Source: Hylemonella gracilis ATCC 19624
Lineage (GTDB): Bacteria > Pseudomonadota > Gammaproteobacteria > Burkholderiales > Burkholderiaceae_C
Length of the DNA: 59,736 nucleotides
NCBI RefSeq assembly: GCF_000211835.1
Contig: NZ_AEGR01000082.1
Coordinates: 1-59,736, forward strand
Direction of reading: 5' to 3'
Shown piece by piece: positions 26,918-35,190 of this stretch. The position numbers and the translations under genes are program-made. How positions within the stretch are numbered: the stretch's first letter is position 1; each line of letters opens with the position of its first letter. The notes below the pieces were generated by a model. It was given only the letters and a program-made list of their open reading frames with translations, was not told the DNA's origin and searched no databases.

Positions 26918-27242
26918 GGGGCATAACGTGAAGGTGAACGGCTGAACCGCCCAGGCTTTCGTGGAGGCCGGTTGGTTTAAGTCAGGCCACCACCATGGAG
27001 GTCTGACTGGCGAGTTGCCGGTAGTAGTTTGCCTTAGCACCAAGCAGGTGTACGTCTACTGGGGGCGCTTCTTCATTCGCTGGGTTGGCCATGCAAAGGC
27101 TATGCGGCACCCGCGTGGTTCGGTCAGGCGGTTGAAGTACAGCAACCGCTGCTGAGCAGCCTCTGAGATCTAGTCGGGCCTTCTGTCAGGATTGCTTTCA
27201 ACTTTGATCGCATGTACTAGCGCCCGGGGACCGCGCCCCACC
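26918..27242. other. Intergenic segment without recognised genes
   Basis: 325 bp between the hypothetical gene and the end of dgoD. No protein here looks real: the longest plus-strand frame, from 26961, has no recognisable motif. There is no strong terminator for the large sugar operon that ends at 27243; a GC-rich hairpin around 27221-27239 lacks a T-tract. Composition is mixed, like the hypothetical gene beside it. Confidence 0.5.
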
Positions 27243-28391
27243 TCACCACTCCGCAAAACTGCCGTCCGCGTGCCGCCAGACCGGGTTGCGCCAGCGGTGG
27301 CCGACGGCCGCGCGTTCCTTCACGTAGTCCTCGTTGATCTCGATGCCGAGGCCCGGGCCTTGCGGGATGGTGACCATGCCGTTCTCGTAGGCGAAGGCTT
27401 CGCGGTTGACGACGTAGTCCAGCAGGTCGTTGCTGGCGTTGTAGTGGATGCCCAGGCTCTGTTCCTGGATGAAGGCGTTGTAGCAGCCGGCGTCGAGTTG
27501 CAGGCAGGTGGCCAGCGCGATCGGCCCCAGCGGGCAGTGCAGGGCCAGGGCCACGTCGTAGGCCTCGGCCATCATCGCGATCTTGCGCGTCTCGGTGATG
27601 CCGCCCGCGTGCGAGGGGTCGGGCTGGATGATGTCCACATAGCCTTCGGACAGGATGCGCTTGAAGTCCCAGCGTGAGTACAGGCGCTCGCCCAGGGCGA
27701 TGGGTGTGGCGCTCAGGGGCGCCAGTTCCTTCAGCGCTTCGTAATGTTCGCTGAGCACGGGCTCTTCGATGAACATCAGCTTGTAAGGCGCCAGCTCCTT
27801 GATGAGCACCTTGGCCATGGGCTTGTGCACGCGCCCGTGGAAGTCCACGCCGATACCCACCAGCGGCCCCACCGCCTCGCGAACGGCGGCCACGTTCTCC
27901 AGGCATTTGTCGACCTTGTCGTGGCTGTCGATGTACTGCAGTTCCTCCGTGCCGTTCATCTTGACGGCCGTGAAGCCGCGCTCAACGGCGCGCTGGGCCG
28001 CCGCAGCGGTGTCGGCCGGGCGGTCGCCGCCGATCCAGGAATAGACGCGGATCTTGTCGCGCACATTGCCGCCCAGCAGCTGCGACACCGGCACGCCCAG
28101 GTGCTTGCCCTTGATGTCCCACAGCGCCTGGTCGATGCCGGCCAGCGCGCTCATGTGCAGGGCGCCGCCCCGGTAGAAACCGCCACGGTAGAGCACCGTC
28201 CAGTGGTCCTCGATGTTGCGCGGGTCCTTGCCGATGAGGTAGTCAGAGAGTTCCTCCACCACGGCGGCCACGGAATGGGCGCGGCCCTCGACCACGGGTT
28301 CGCCCCAGCCGACGATGCCGGCGTCGGTCTCGATCTTCAGGAAGCACCAGCGCGGCGGAACGATGAAGGTGCTGAGCTTGGTGATCTTCAT
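27243..28391 (-). CDS. dgoD: D-galactonate dehydratase
   Basis: Enolase-superfamily (MR-MLE) enzyme, 382 aa, exactly the E. coli DgoD length from the ATG at 28391 ([15 protein letters not shown]). It dehydrates D-galactonate to 2-keto-3-deoxygalactonate. The Mg2+ ligands and acid/base residues match DgoD numbering: Asp183 and His185 in GVDFHGR, Glu209 in FIEEPV, Glu235 in LGERLYSR and the His in LHCPLGP. It is the last gene of the minus-strand sugar operon; its start overlaps the dgoA stop by four bases. With dgoA and dgoK it gives the complete De Ley-Doudoroff lower branch. Confidence 0.95.
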   Translation of the reverse strand: MKITKLSTFIVPPRWCFLKIETDAGIVGWGEPVVEGRAHSVAAVVEELSDYLIGKDPRNIEDHWTVLYRGGFYRGGALHMSALAGIDQALWDIKGKHLGVPVSQLLGGNVRDKIRVYSWIGGDRPADTAAAAQRAVERGFTAVKMNGTEELQYIDSHDKVDKCLENVAAVREAVGPLVGIGVDFHGRVHKPMAKVLIKELAPYKLMFIEEPVLSEHYEALKELAPLSATPIALGERLYSRWDFKRILSEGYVDIIQPDPSHAGGITETRKIAMMAEAYDVALALHCPLGPIALATCLQLDAGCYNAFIQEQSLGIHYNASNDLLDYVVNREAFAYENGMVTIPQGPGLGIEINEDYVKERAAVGHRWRNPVWRHADGSFAEW

Positions 28392-29041
28392 GCCCGTGCT
28401 CCTTGGTCGCTGCGTGCTTCGCGCCAAGCCGCGACGAAGTCGCGCGCGCGCCGGGCGACTTCCGCCGCATCGAAGCCGGGTTTGTACAAGGCCGAGCCCA
28501 GGCCGAAGCCGCTGGCACCCGCCTGCACGTAAGGCGCCAGGTGCGAGGGCGTGATGCCGCCCACGGGCAGCAGGGCCACGGGTGGGCGCAGCACGCTGCG
28601 CCAGGCCTGCAAGGCCTTGGGGCCGAGCTGCTCGGCGGGAAAGAGCTTGAGCGCGTCTGCCCCCGCGGCCAAGGCCGCATAGGCCTCGGTCAGCGTGGCC
28701 ACGCCGGGGCAGCAGGCGAGCCCAGCCGTCTTCGCGGCCCGGATCACGGCGGGGTCGCTGTGGGGCATGACGATGAACTCGCCGCCAGCCTGGCGGATGC
28801 GCGCGCAGTCGGCGGGGTCGATCACCGTGCCCGCGCCGACCCAGCAGTCGTGGGGCAGGCCATTGCGCAGCTGGCGGATGCTCTCCAGCGGATCGGGCGA
28901 ATTCAGCGGCACTTCAATGAGGCGAAAGCCCGCTTTGTAGAGACCGCGACCGATGTCCACGGCCTCGTCGGGCCGCAGCCCGCGCAGGATGGCGACGAGG
29001 CCGCACTGGGCCAGGATGTTGGAAATATCAGGATGACTCAT
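28388..29041 (-). CDS. dgoA: 2-dehydro-3-deoxy-6-phosphogalactonate aldolase
   Basis: Class I (Schiff-base) KDPGal aldolase, 217 aa, KDPG/KDPGal family. It splits the phosphorylated keto-deoxy sugar acid into pyruvate and glyceraldehyde-3-phosphate. Expected active-site residues are visible: Glu43 in LIEVPLNS, Arg20 in AILRGL and the Schiff-base Lys132 in [11 protein letters not shown]. The PLNSPDP motif is typical of the galactonate rather than gluconate branch. The start at 29041 ([10 protein letters not shown]) overlaps the dgoK stop by four bases, and its own stop overlaps dgoD. Confidence 0.93.
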   Translation of the reverse strand: MSHPDISNILAQCGLVAILRGLRPDEAVDIGRGLYKAGFRLIEVPLNSPDPLESIRQLRNGLPHDCWVGAGTVIDPADCARIRQAGGEFIVMPHSDPAVIRAAKTAGLACCPGVATLTEAYAALAAGADALKLFPAEQLGPKALQAWRSVLRPPVALLPVGGITPSHLAPYVQAGASGFGLGSALYKPGFDAAEVARRARDFVAAWREARSDQGARA

Positions 29042-30162
29042 GGTGTGGTGTGCGCAGGGGCGGCCTGCACCAAGCCGGCCGCGAGGGCCAGCCGCCAGAG
29101 GCCGCGTTCGGTGGCGTGTTCGGCCCGAGCTGGTTCGGGCAGGCCGTGCCTTTGCAGGGCCAGGGTGTAGCGATGGCACAAATCGGGTTCGCCGCAGAGC
29201 AGGATGCGCGGCCTTGCGGATTGGGGTGACCGTGCTGCCCGCGCGCGCAGCAGCCCCGCCAGCGCGGCGACCTCGTGACCGATCAGCAAGCCCGACAGGT
29301 AATCTCCCTGGGCGGTTGGGGGCAGCGCGCCGGTCAGGCCCAGGGTGCGGGTGCTGAACATCGTGGACAGCGGACCGGCCGCGCCCTCGGGCTCGTCGGC
29401 CACGTGCAGCCCGCGTTCAAAGGCTGCCCAGTCCGGCGGCGTGGGGGCCGCGCTCATGGTGCGGCCCAGGATCGTGTGTTCGCGCAAGGCCGCATAGACC
29501 TCGCCGGTCATGAAGGTCTCGAAGCGGCTCACGCTCGCCCCGTTGCCTCCTTGGTTTCCTTCGTTTCCTTGCGCTGCTGGGTCTTCTAGGCCTCCTTGGC
29601 CTGCATGGCCCGGTGCTGATCCGAGGTTCACGCTCACCCATTTCGAGTGCGTGCCGGGCAGGCCCACGAGCAGTTCGCCCTCCGTCCACGTCTCGCCCAG
29701 TCCCGCCACCGCGCCCAGCACCTGGGTTTCCTCGCCGCGCATCACATTGGGCAGGCCCTGGCGTTGGATCAAGCCGGGCACCACGTGCACCGGGGTGCGC
29801 CAGGTCGGACCTTGGCGTTCGATGACGGTCAAGCGTGTGCCGATCTGCGTCAGCGGCAGCGGCACGTCCAGGTAGGCGGCTTCCTTCCAGCCTTGCGCGC
29901 TGCCCACCATGCCGCAGGCGATCACGGGCAAGTTGGGCGCGGCGTCGAGCCAGTCACCGCAGGTCTCGGTGAAGGCCAGCTCGAAACCTGCCCCGGGTGA
30001 GGCAAGGCCCTCGCTGACTTGGGGCAGGCGCATGATGCCCCAGGGGCGCTGGCGCGTTTCCAGCACCCGGCCCGCGGCGTCCATGCGGTAGGCGCGCAGG
30101 GATGTGGTGCCCCAGTCCAGCCCGATCAGGCCAGCGGTGCGTGAGGTGTCGTGGTGTGACAT
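29038..30162 (-). CDS. dgoK: 2-dehydro-3-deoxygalactonokinase
   Basis: Sugar-acid kinase of the ASKHA fold, 374 aa, phosphorylating 2-keto-3-deoxygalactonate at C6. The phosphate-binding motif GLDWGTTSLRAYRMD is at the N-terminus, with IACGMVGSAQGWKEA and LLVGLPGTHSKWV following. Family members are usually about 290-330 aa. The extra length here comes largely from a Gly/Gln/Asn-rich insert of about 30 residues before RFETFMTGEVYAALREH, encoded by repetitive DNA (29540-29610), and should be a surface loop. It lies six bases from the next upstream gene and overlaps dgoA. Confidence 0.92.
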   Translation of the reverse strand: MSHHDTSRTAGLIGLDWGTTSLRAYRMDAAGRVLETRQRPWGIMRLPQVSEGLASPGAGFELAFTETCGDWLDAAPNLPVIACGMVGSAQGWKEAAYLDVPLPLTQIGTRLTVIERQGPTWRTPVHVVPGLIQRQGLPNVMRGEETQVLGAVAGLGETWTEGELLVGLPGTHSKWVSVNLGSAPGHAGQGGLEDPAAQGNEGNQGGNGASVSRFETFMTGEVYAALREHTILGRTMSAAPTPPDWAAFERGLHVADEPEGAAGPLSTMFSTRTLGLTGALPPTAQGDYLSGLLIGHEVAALAGLLRARAARSPQSARPRILLCGEPDLCHRYTLALQRHGLPEPARAEHATERGLWRLALAAGLVQAAPAHTTP

Positions 30163-30168
30163 GACCGC

Positions 30169-31101
30169 TCAGCGCGCCCAGCGCAGCACGAGGGGGTCGA
30201 GCCGGCGCGCGATGTCCAGCAGGCCGCGACGCACCTCGGGGTGCATGGGCGGGAAGGGGTGGCGGCCCGCCTCGCAGGCGATCACGCCGCCGGCCTTCAT
30301 CAAGGCCTTGGCGGTGAGGATGCCGCCTTGGCGGTTCTCGTGATTGATCAGGGGCAGCCAGCGCTGGTACAGCTCGAAAGCCAAGTCGGCCTTGCCTTCG
30401 CGGTGGGCGACGATGATGGGGCGGATGCCGTCGGGAAAGCCACCGCCGGTCATGGCACCGGTGGCGCCCGCGTCCAGGTCGGCCAGCAGGGTGATGGCTT
30501 CCTCGCCGTCCCAGGGGCCTTCGATGGCCGCGCCGCCCAGGCGGATCAGCTCGCGCAGCTTGTTGGCGGCGCCCGGCACCTCGATCTTGAAGTAGGCCAG
30601 GTGCTCGATCTCTTGCGCCATGCGCGCGAGGAAGGGGGCCGACAGCACCGTGCCGCTGGCGGGCGCGTCCTGCACCATGATGGGAATGTCGATGGCGTCG
30701 GAGACCCGGGCGTAGAACTCGTGGATCTGCGCCTCGGGCACGCGGAAGGTGGCGCCGTGGTAGGGCGGCATGATCATCACCATGGCCGCGCCCAGGTCCT
30801 GCGCGGCGCGGCTGCGGGCCGCGCAGACGCCGGTGCCGTAGTGGGTGGTGGTGACGATCACGGGCACGCGCCCGGCCACGTGTTCGAGCGATGTGCGGGT
30901 CAAAATCTCGCGCTCGGCATCCGACAGCGAGAACTGTTCCGAGAAATTGGCCAGGATGCACAGGCCATCCACGCCCGCGTCGATCATGAAATCGAGACAG
31001 CGCTTCTGGCTTTCGAGGTCGAGTTCACCGTTCTCATGGAAGGTCGTGGGCACCACGGGAAAGATGCCTTGGTAGCGCGGGGCGCGAGCGGAAGAGGTCA
31101 T
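30169..31101 (-). CDS. DapA-superfamily dehydratase, probable L-2-keto-3-deoxyarabonate dehydratase
   Basis: 310-aa class I aldolase-fold (DHDPS/NAL superfamily) protein. The sequence resembles the L-2-keto-3-deoxyarabonate dehydratase of the Azospirillum oxidative arabinose pathway (called AraD there, not E. coli AraD). It would convert the product of L-arabonate dehydratase to alpha-ketoglutaric semialdehyde. GIFPVVPTTFHENGELDLESQKRCLDFMIDAGVDGLCILANFSE opens the barrel in several blocks; the Lys in LAYFKIEVPG is the likely Schiff-base residue. Context, with arabonate dehydratase upstream and KGSA dehydrogenase in the same operon, is the main support for the specific reaction; another keto-deoxy sugar acid substrate is possible. 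Confidence 0.8.
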   Translation of the reverse strand: MTSSARAPRYQGIFPVVPTTFHENGELDLESQKRCLDFMIDAGVDGLCILANFSEQFSLSDAEREILTRTSLEHVAGRVPVIVTTTHYGTGVCAARSRAAQDLGAAMVMIMPPYHGATFRVPEAQIHEFYARVSDAIDIPIMVQDAPASGTVLSAPFLARMAQEIEHLAYFKIEVPGAANKLRELIRLGGAAIEGPWDGEEAITLLADLDAGATGAMTGGGFPDGIRPIIVAHREGKADLAFELYQRWLPLINHENRQGGILTAKALMKAGGVIACEAGRHPFPPMHPEVRRGLLDIARRLDPLVLRWAR

Positions 31102-31264
31102 GGTCAGATCAGTGAATCAAAAGTAGAGCGCGAACTTGGCGTCGCATGTTCCGGTCCACCCGGAGCGCCGAATGCCATCCAGGGCTCCCGTGGAGCCGGC
31201 TTTGCCGGGCCACTGGGAGCGTCCCCCCCGGGGGGGATGACGCGAAGCGGCACAGGGGGGCATA
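31102..31264. repeat. Intergenic gap inside the sugar operon with GC hairpins
   Basis: 163 bp of noncoding DNA in an otherwise tightly packed operon. It contains a CCGG-CTTTG-CCGG hairpin around 31197-31209 and the palindrome CCCCCCCGGGGGGG near 31226-31240, then a tail rich in G runs. The composition suggests a Comamonadaceae-type intergenic repeat. It could modulate expression of the downstream araD-like and dgo genes. Confidence 0.5.
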
Positions 31265-33001
31265 TCAATGAGAGTGGCGCGGCACCGCAGAGCCGCGGCA
31301 GCCGACCAGGAAGTCGAAGTCGCAGCCTTCGTCGGCCTGCAACACGTGGTCCACGTACAGGCGCTGGTAGCCGCCGCGTCCGCCCATGTCGGCGTTCTTC
31401 AGCGCCTGCATGCGCTGGGCCAGTTCGGCCTCGCTGATGTCCAGGTGCAAGCGGCCCTGCTCGCAATCGAGTTCGATGAAGTCACCGTCGCGCACGGCGG
31501 CCAGCGGGCCGCCCGCGGCGGCTTCGGGCGCCACGTGCAGCACCACCGTGCCGTAAGCCGTGCCGCTCATGCGGGCGTCGGAGATGCGCACCATGTCCTT
31601 CACGCCTTGGCGCAGCAGCTTCGGGGGCAAGCCCATATTGCCCACTTCGGCCATGCCGGGGTAACCGCGCGGGCCGCAGTTCTTCATCACCATCACGCAG
31701 CTGGCGTCGATGTCCAGGTTTTCGTCGACGATGCGTTCCTTGTAGTGCTCGAGGTTCTCAAACACCACGGCGCGGCCGCGGTGCTTGAGTAGTTCGGGCG
31801 AGGCGGCGGAGGGCTTGAGCACCGCGCCGCGCGGCGCGAGGTTGCCGCGCAGGATGCAGATGCCCCCGTCGGCGATCAGGGGCTTGTTGATCGGGCGGAT
31901 CACTTCGTCGTTGTACTGGGGGGCCTCGCGCACGTTGTCCCAGAGGCTCTTGCCATTGACGGTGAGCGCGTTCGGGTGCGGCAGCAGCTGGTTCTCGCCC
32001 AGGCGGCGCAGCACGGCGGGCAGGCCACCGGCGTAATAGAACTCTTCCATCAGGAAACGCCCCGAGGGCTGCAGGTCCACCAAGGTGGGCGTGCCGCGGC
32101 CGATGCGCGTCCAGTCCTCCAGCTCCAGTTGCACGCCGATGCGACCCGCGATGGCCTTGAGGTGGATCACGGCATTCGTCGAGCCGCCGATGGCGGCGTT
32201 GGTGCGGATGGCGTTCTCGAAGGCCTCGCGCGTGAGGATCTTGGACAGGCGCAGGTCCTCGTGCACCATCTCCACGATGCGGCGGCCCGACATGTGGGCC
32301 AGCACGTAGCGGCGTGCGTCCACGGCGGGAATCGCCGCGTTGTGCGGCAGCGAGGTGCCCAGCGCCTCGGCCATGCAGGCCATGGTGGAGGCCGTGCCCA
32401 TGGTGTTGCAGGTGCCCGCGGAGCGCGACATGCCGGCCTCGGCCGCGAAGAACTGGTGTTCGTTGATCTCGCCCGCCTTCAACGATTCATGCAAGCGCCA
32501 CACGGCGGTGCCCGAGCCGATGTCCTTGCCGTCGAGCTTGCCGTTGAGCATGGGGCCACCGGTCACCACGATGGCGGGCACGTCGCAGCTGGCCGCGCCC
32601 ATCAGCAGCGCGGGCGTGGTCTTGTCGCATCCCACCAGCAGCACCACCGCGTCGATGGGGTTGCCGCGGATGGCTTCTTCCACGTCCATGCTGGCCAGGT
32701 TGCGCGTGAGCATGGCCGTGGGGCGCAGATTCGATTCGCCGTTGGAGAACACCGGGAACTCCACCGGAAAGCCGCCGGCCTCGTAGATGCCGCGCTTGAC
32801 GTGCTCCGCGATCTTGCGGAAATGCGCGTTGCAGGGCGTCAACTCGGACCAGGTGTTGCAGATGCCGATGACGGGGCGGCCATCGAACTCATGGTCCGGG
32901 ATGCCCTGGTTCTTCATCCAGCTGCGGTACATGAAGCCGTTCTTGTCGGCGGTGCCGAACCATTCGGTGGAACGGAGTTTCTTTTTCGTGGGGGTGGTCA
33001 T
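31265..33001 (-). CDS. IlvD/Edd family L-arabonate dehydratase
   Basis: 578-aa [2Fe-2S] Mg2+ dehydratase of the IlvD/Edd superfamily, the length of characterised L-arabinonate dehydratases (579 aa in Rhizobium). Three cluster-ligand candidates stand at Cys57 (SELTPCNAH), Cys125 (LLVGCDKTTP) and Cys198 (RSAGTCNTMG). The distinctive start KKKLRSTEWFGTADKNGFMYRSWMKNQG fits the pentonate/sugar-acid clade, not IlvD or Edd. It would dehydrate L-arabonate (possibly also D-galactonate or fuconate) to the 2-keto-3-deoxy acid. It lies 24 bp downstream of yjfF in the same operon. Confidence 0.9.
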   Translation of the reverse strand: MTTPTKKKLRSTEWFGTADKNGFMYRSWMKNQGIPDHEFDGRPVIGICNTWSELTPCNAHFRKIAEHVKRGIYEAGGFPVEFPVFSNGESNLRPTAMLTRNLASMDVEEAIRGNPIDAVVLLVGCDKTTPALLMGAASCDVPAIVVTGGPMLNGKLDGKDIGSGTAVWRLHESLKAGEINEHQFFAAEAGMSRSAGTCNTMGTASTMACMAEALGTSLPHNAAIPAVDARRYVLAHMSGRRIVEMVHEDLRLSKILTREAFENAIRTNAAIGGSTNAVIHLKAIAGRIGVQLELEDWTRIGRGTPTLVDLQPSGRFLMEEFYYAGGLPAVLRRLGENQLLPHPNALTVNGKSLWDNVREAPQYNDEVIRPINKPLIADGGICILRGNLAPRGAVLKPSAASPELLKHRGRAVVFENLEHYKERIVDENLDIDASCVMVMKNCGPRGYPGMAEVGNMGLPPKLLRQGVKDMVRISDARMSGTAYGTVVLHVAPEAAAGGPLAAVRDGDFIELDCEQGRLHLDISEAELAQRMQALKNADMGGRGGYQRLYVDHVLQADEGCDFDFLVGCRGSAVPRHSH

Positions 33002-33025
33002 GATGGAAAGAGAGGAGGAGGTGAT

Positions 33026-34114
33026 TCAGACAGATGAGGCCGGCCGGCGCGCCAACACGCGTTGCAGCAGGCAGAAGATGAGCAGCAGCACACCGACGAC
33101 GATGCGGGTCCACCAGGAACTGAGCGTGCCGTCGAAGGAAATCAGCGTCTGGATGATGCCCAGCGTCAGCACGCCGAACAGCGTGCCCGCCACGTAGCCC
33201 ACGCCGCCGGTCAGCAGGGTGCCGCCGATGACGACGGCCGCGATCGCGTCCAGCTCCATGCCGGTGGCGTGCAGGCCGTAGCCGGAGAGCATGTAGAAGG
33301 TGAAGACCACGCCGCCCAGCGCCGAGCAGAAGCCCGAGAGCAGGTAGGCCCCCACCAGGGTGCGGCGCACCGGCAAGCCCATCAGCACCGCGGACTGCTC
33401 ATTGCCGCCCACGGCGTAGACCGCGCGGCCGAAGGGCGTCCAGTGGGCCACGAAGATGGCGACCAGCAGCAGGCCAACGGCGATCAGCGCGCCCAGCGAG
33501 ATGGACGCCGTTTCACCCAGTTGCAGACGCCACTGGGCCAGCTCGGAATAGCCTTCGTGGGTGATGGTGATCGAGTCAATGCTGATCAAGTAGCACAGGC
33601 CCCGGGCCAGGAACATGCCCGCTAGCGTCACCACGAAGGGTTGCAGCCGGTAGCGTTGGATCAGGAAGCCCATGAACGCACCAAAGGCCGCGCCCATCAG
33701 CAGCACCAAGGGAATCGCCGCCAGCGGGCTCCAGCCATGGTGCTCGACCAGGGTCGCCAGCACCATGGTGCTCAGCGCCACCACGGAGCCCACCGACAGG
33801 TCGATGCCGCCGGACAGGATCACGAAGGTCATGCCAATCGCGACGATGATCAAGAAGGCGTTGTCGATCAGCAGGTTCAAGAACACCTGGACGGAGAAGA
33901 AGCCGGGGTAGAGCATCGACCCCAAGGAGGCCATGAGCACGAACAAGGTCATGGTGGCCGCGAGCGGCAGGTATTTGGCGTTCATGCCCGAGAACAGGGA
34001 AGAGGAGGGACGGTCCACCGGCGGGGCCGCCTCGGCGGAGCCCGCCCGCAGCGGCGACGGCGAAGAGAGCGACGAGGTGGTGGACGAAGCCGTGGACGTA
34101 GACGTGGCGCGCAT
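33026..34114 (-). CDS. yjfF: Galactofuranose-type ABC importer permease YjfF
   Basis: 362-aa sugar ABC permease (RbsC/BPD_transp_2 fold) with eight to ten helices. AAGGAGG seven bases upstream and a one-base overlap with the ytfT stop (TGATG) support the start at 34114. The first 43 residues are a Ser/Thr/Ala-rich low-complexity tail absent from E. coli YjfF; Met44 would be the alternative. Motifs include FVILSGGIDLSVGSVVALSTM and AVYAVGGNEQSAVLMGLPVRRT. With YtfT it would form the heterodimeric channel of the YtfQ-YtfRT-YjfF system, which in E. coli imports D-galactofuranose. Confidence 0.9.
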   Translation of the reverse strand: MRATSTSTASSTTSSLSSPSPLRAGSAEAAPPVDRPSSSLFSGMNAKYLPLAATMTLFVLMASLGSMLYPGFFSVQVFLNLLIDNAFLIIVAIGMTFVILSGGIDLSVGSVVALSTMVLATLVEHHGWSPLAAIPLVLLMGAAFGAFMGFLIQRYRLQPFVVTLAGMFLARGLCYLISIDSITITHEGYSELAQWRLQLGETASISLGALIAVGLLLVAIFVAHWTPFGRAVYAVGGNEQSAVLMGLPVRRTLVGAYLLSGFCSALGGVVFTFYMLSGYGLHATGMELDAIAAVVIGGTLLTGGVGYVAGTLFGVLTLGIIQTLISFDGTLSSWWTRIVVGVLLLIFCLLQRVLARRPASSV

Positions 34115-35190
34115 CACCAGGCCTCCTTGGACACGCCACGGCGCACGAGCACGCCCAGTTCGGCGCGGAACTCCGGCGACTGCAGGAGCATCACGACGAA
34201 CACGACACCGGCCTTGACCACCAGATTGATCTCGGGCGGCACCCCCAGGGAGTAGATCGCGTAGGTCAGCGTCTGGATGATCAGCGCGCCGATCACGCTG
34301 CCCACCAGGCTGAAGCGCCCGCCCAGCAGCGAGGTGCCGCCCAGGGTCACGGCCAGGATGGCGTCCAGCTCCAGCAATTGCCCGGCGTTGTTGCCATCGG
34401 CGCTTTTGACGTTGGAGCTGATCAGCAGCCCGGCGATGCCCGCGCACACGCCGCAGAACACGTAGGCTCCCAGAACCAGGCGCCCCGAGCGCACGCCCGC
34501 CACGCGCGCCGCGGACGGATTGATGCCCACGGCCTGAATGAACAGGCCCAGCGCCGTGCGCGTGACGGCCAGGTAGAGCAGCACGAAGATCGCCGCCACC
34601 ACGAAGAGCGAGAAGGGCAGGCCCGCCAGATACCCGCCACCCAGGAAGAAATAGGGCTTGTAGTAAATGGTGATGATCTGCCCGTCGGTGATCAGCTGCG
34701 CGATGCCGCGGCCCGCCACCATCAGGATCAGTGTGGCGATGATGGGCTGCATGCCGATGCGCGCCACCAGCACGCCGTTCCACAGGCCGCACAGGGCGGC
34801 CACGCCCACCGCGCCCAGCAGGGCCAGGGGCAGGGGGAAGCGGCTTTCATCGCCCGCGACCGAGCCGCCGATCATCCAGGCCGCCACGGCGGCGGCGATG
34901 GCCACCACGGCGCCGACCGAGATGTCGATGCCGCGGGTGGCGATCACCATGGTCATGCCCAGGGAGACAAGCACCAGGGGCGCGGCGCGGTTGAGGATAT
35001 CGATCAGGCTGCCGTACAGATGACCGTCGCGCCACTCGATGTGAAGGAAGCTGTCGTTGAACGCTGTGTTCACCGCGAGCAGCAGCAACAGGGTCAGCAC
35101 AGGCCAGGCCAAGCGGTGCCGCAGCGCGGCGGTCCAGACCGAGGCGATTTGAGTAGGGGCGCCCGAGGCGCTTTGGAGAGGGCGGTTCAT
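34114..35190 (-). CDS. ytfT: Galactofuranose-type ABC importer permease YtfT
   Basis: 358-aa multi-pass permease of the ribose/galactofuranose class. It has MTMVIATRGIDISVGAVVAIAAAVAAW, a YtfT-like loop GQIITIYYKPYFFLGGGYLAGLPF and AVGINPSAARVAGVRSGR (EAA-like loop). Its start overlaps ytfR by four bases and its stop overlaps yjfF by one, so ytfR-ytfT-yjfF are translationally coupled. Confidence 0.92.
   Translation of the reverse strand: MNRPLQSASGAPTQIASVWTAALRHRLAWPVLTLLLLLAVNTAFNDSFLHIEWRDGHLYGSLIDILNRAAPLVLVSLGMTMVIATRGIDISVGAVVAIAAAVAAWMIGGSVAGDESRFPLPLALLGAVGVAALCGLWNGVLVARIGMQPIIATLILMVAGRGIAQLITDGQIITIYYKPYFFLGGGYLAGLPFSLFVVAAIFVLLYLAVTRTALGLFIQAVGINPSAARVAGVRSGRLVLGAYVFCGVCAGIAGLLISSNVKSADGNNAGQLLELDAILAVTLGGTSLLGGRFSLVGSVIGALIIQTLTYAIYSLGVPPEINLVVKAGVVFVVMLLQSPEFRAELGVLVRRGVSKEAW

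Noticed and set aside
26925-26990. Possible integron attC site beside the orphan gene (GTTATGC next to its start)
   Set aside because: The sequence before the start resembles a cassette boundary, but the expected paired L and R boxes with a complementary hairpin are not present on the other side, and no integrase is seen.
31226-31240. C7-G7 palindrome as a transcription terminator splitting the sugar operon
   Set aside because: It has no loop or T-tract suited to intrinsic termination, and genes on both sides belong to the same pathways; kept only as an intergenic repeat.
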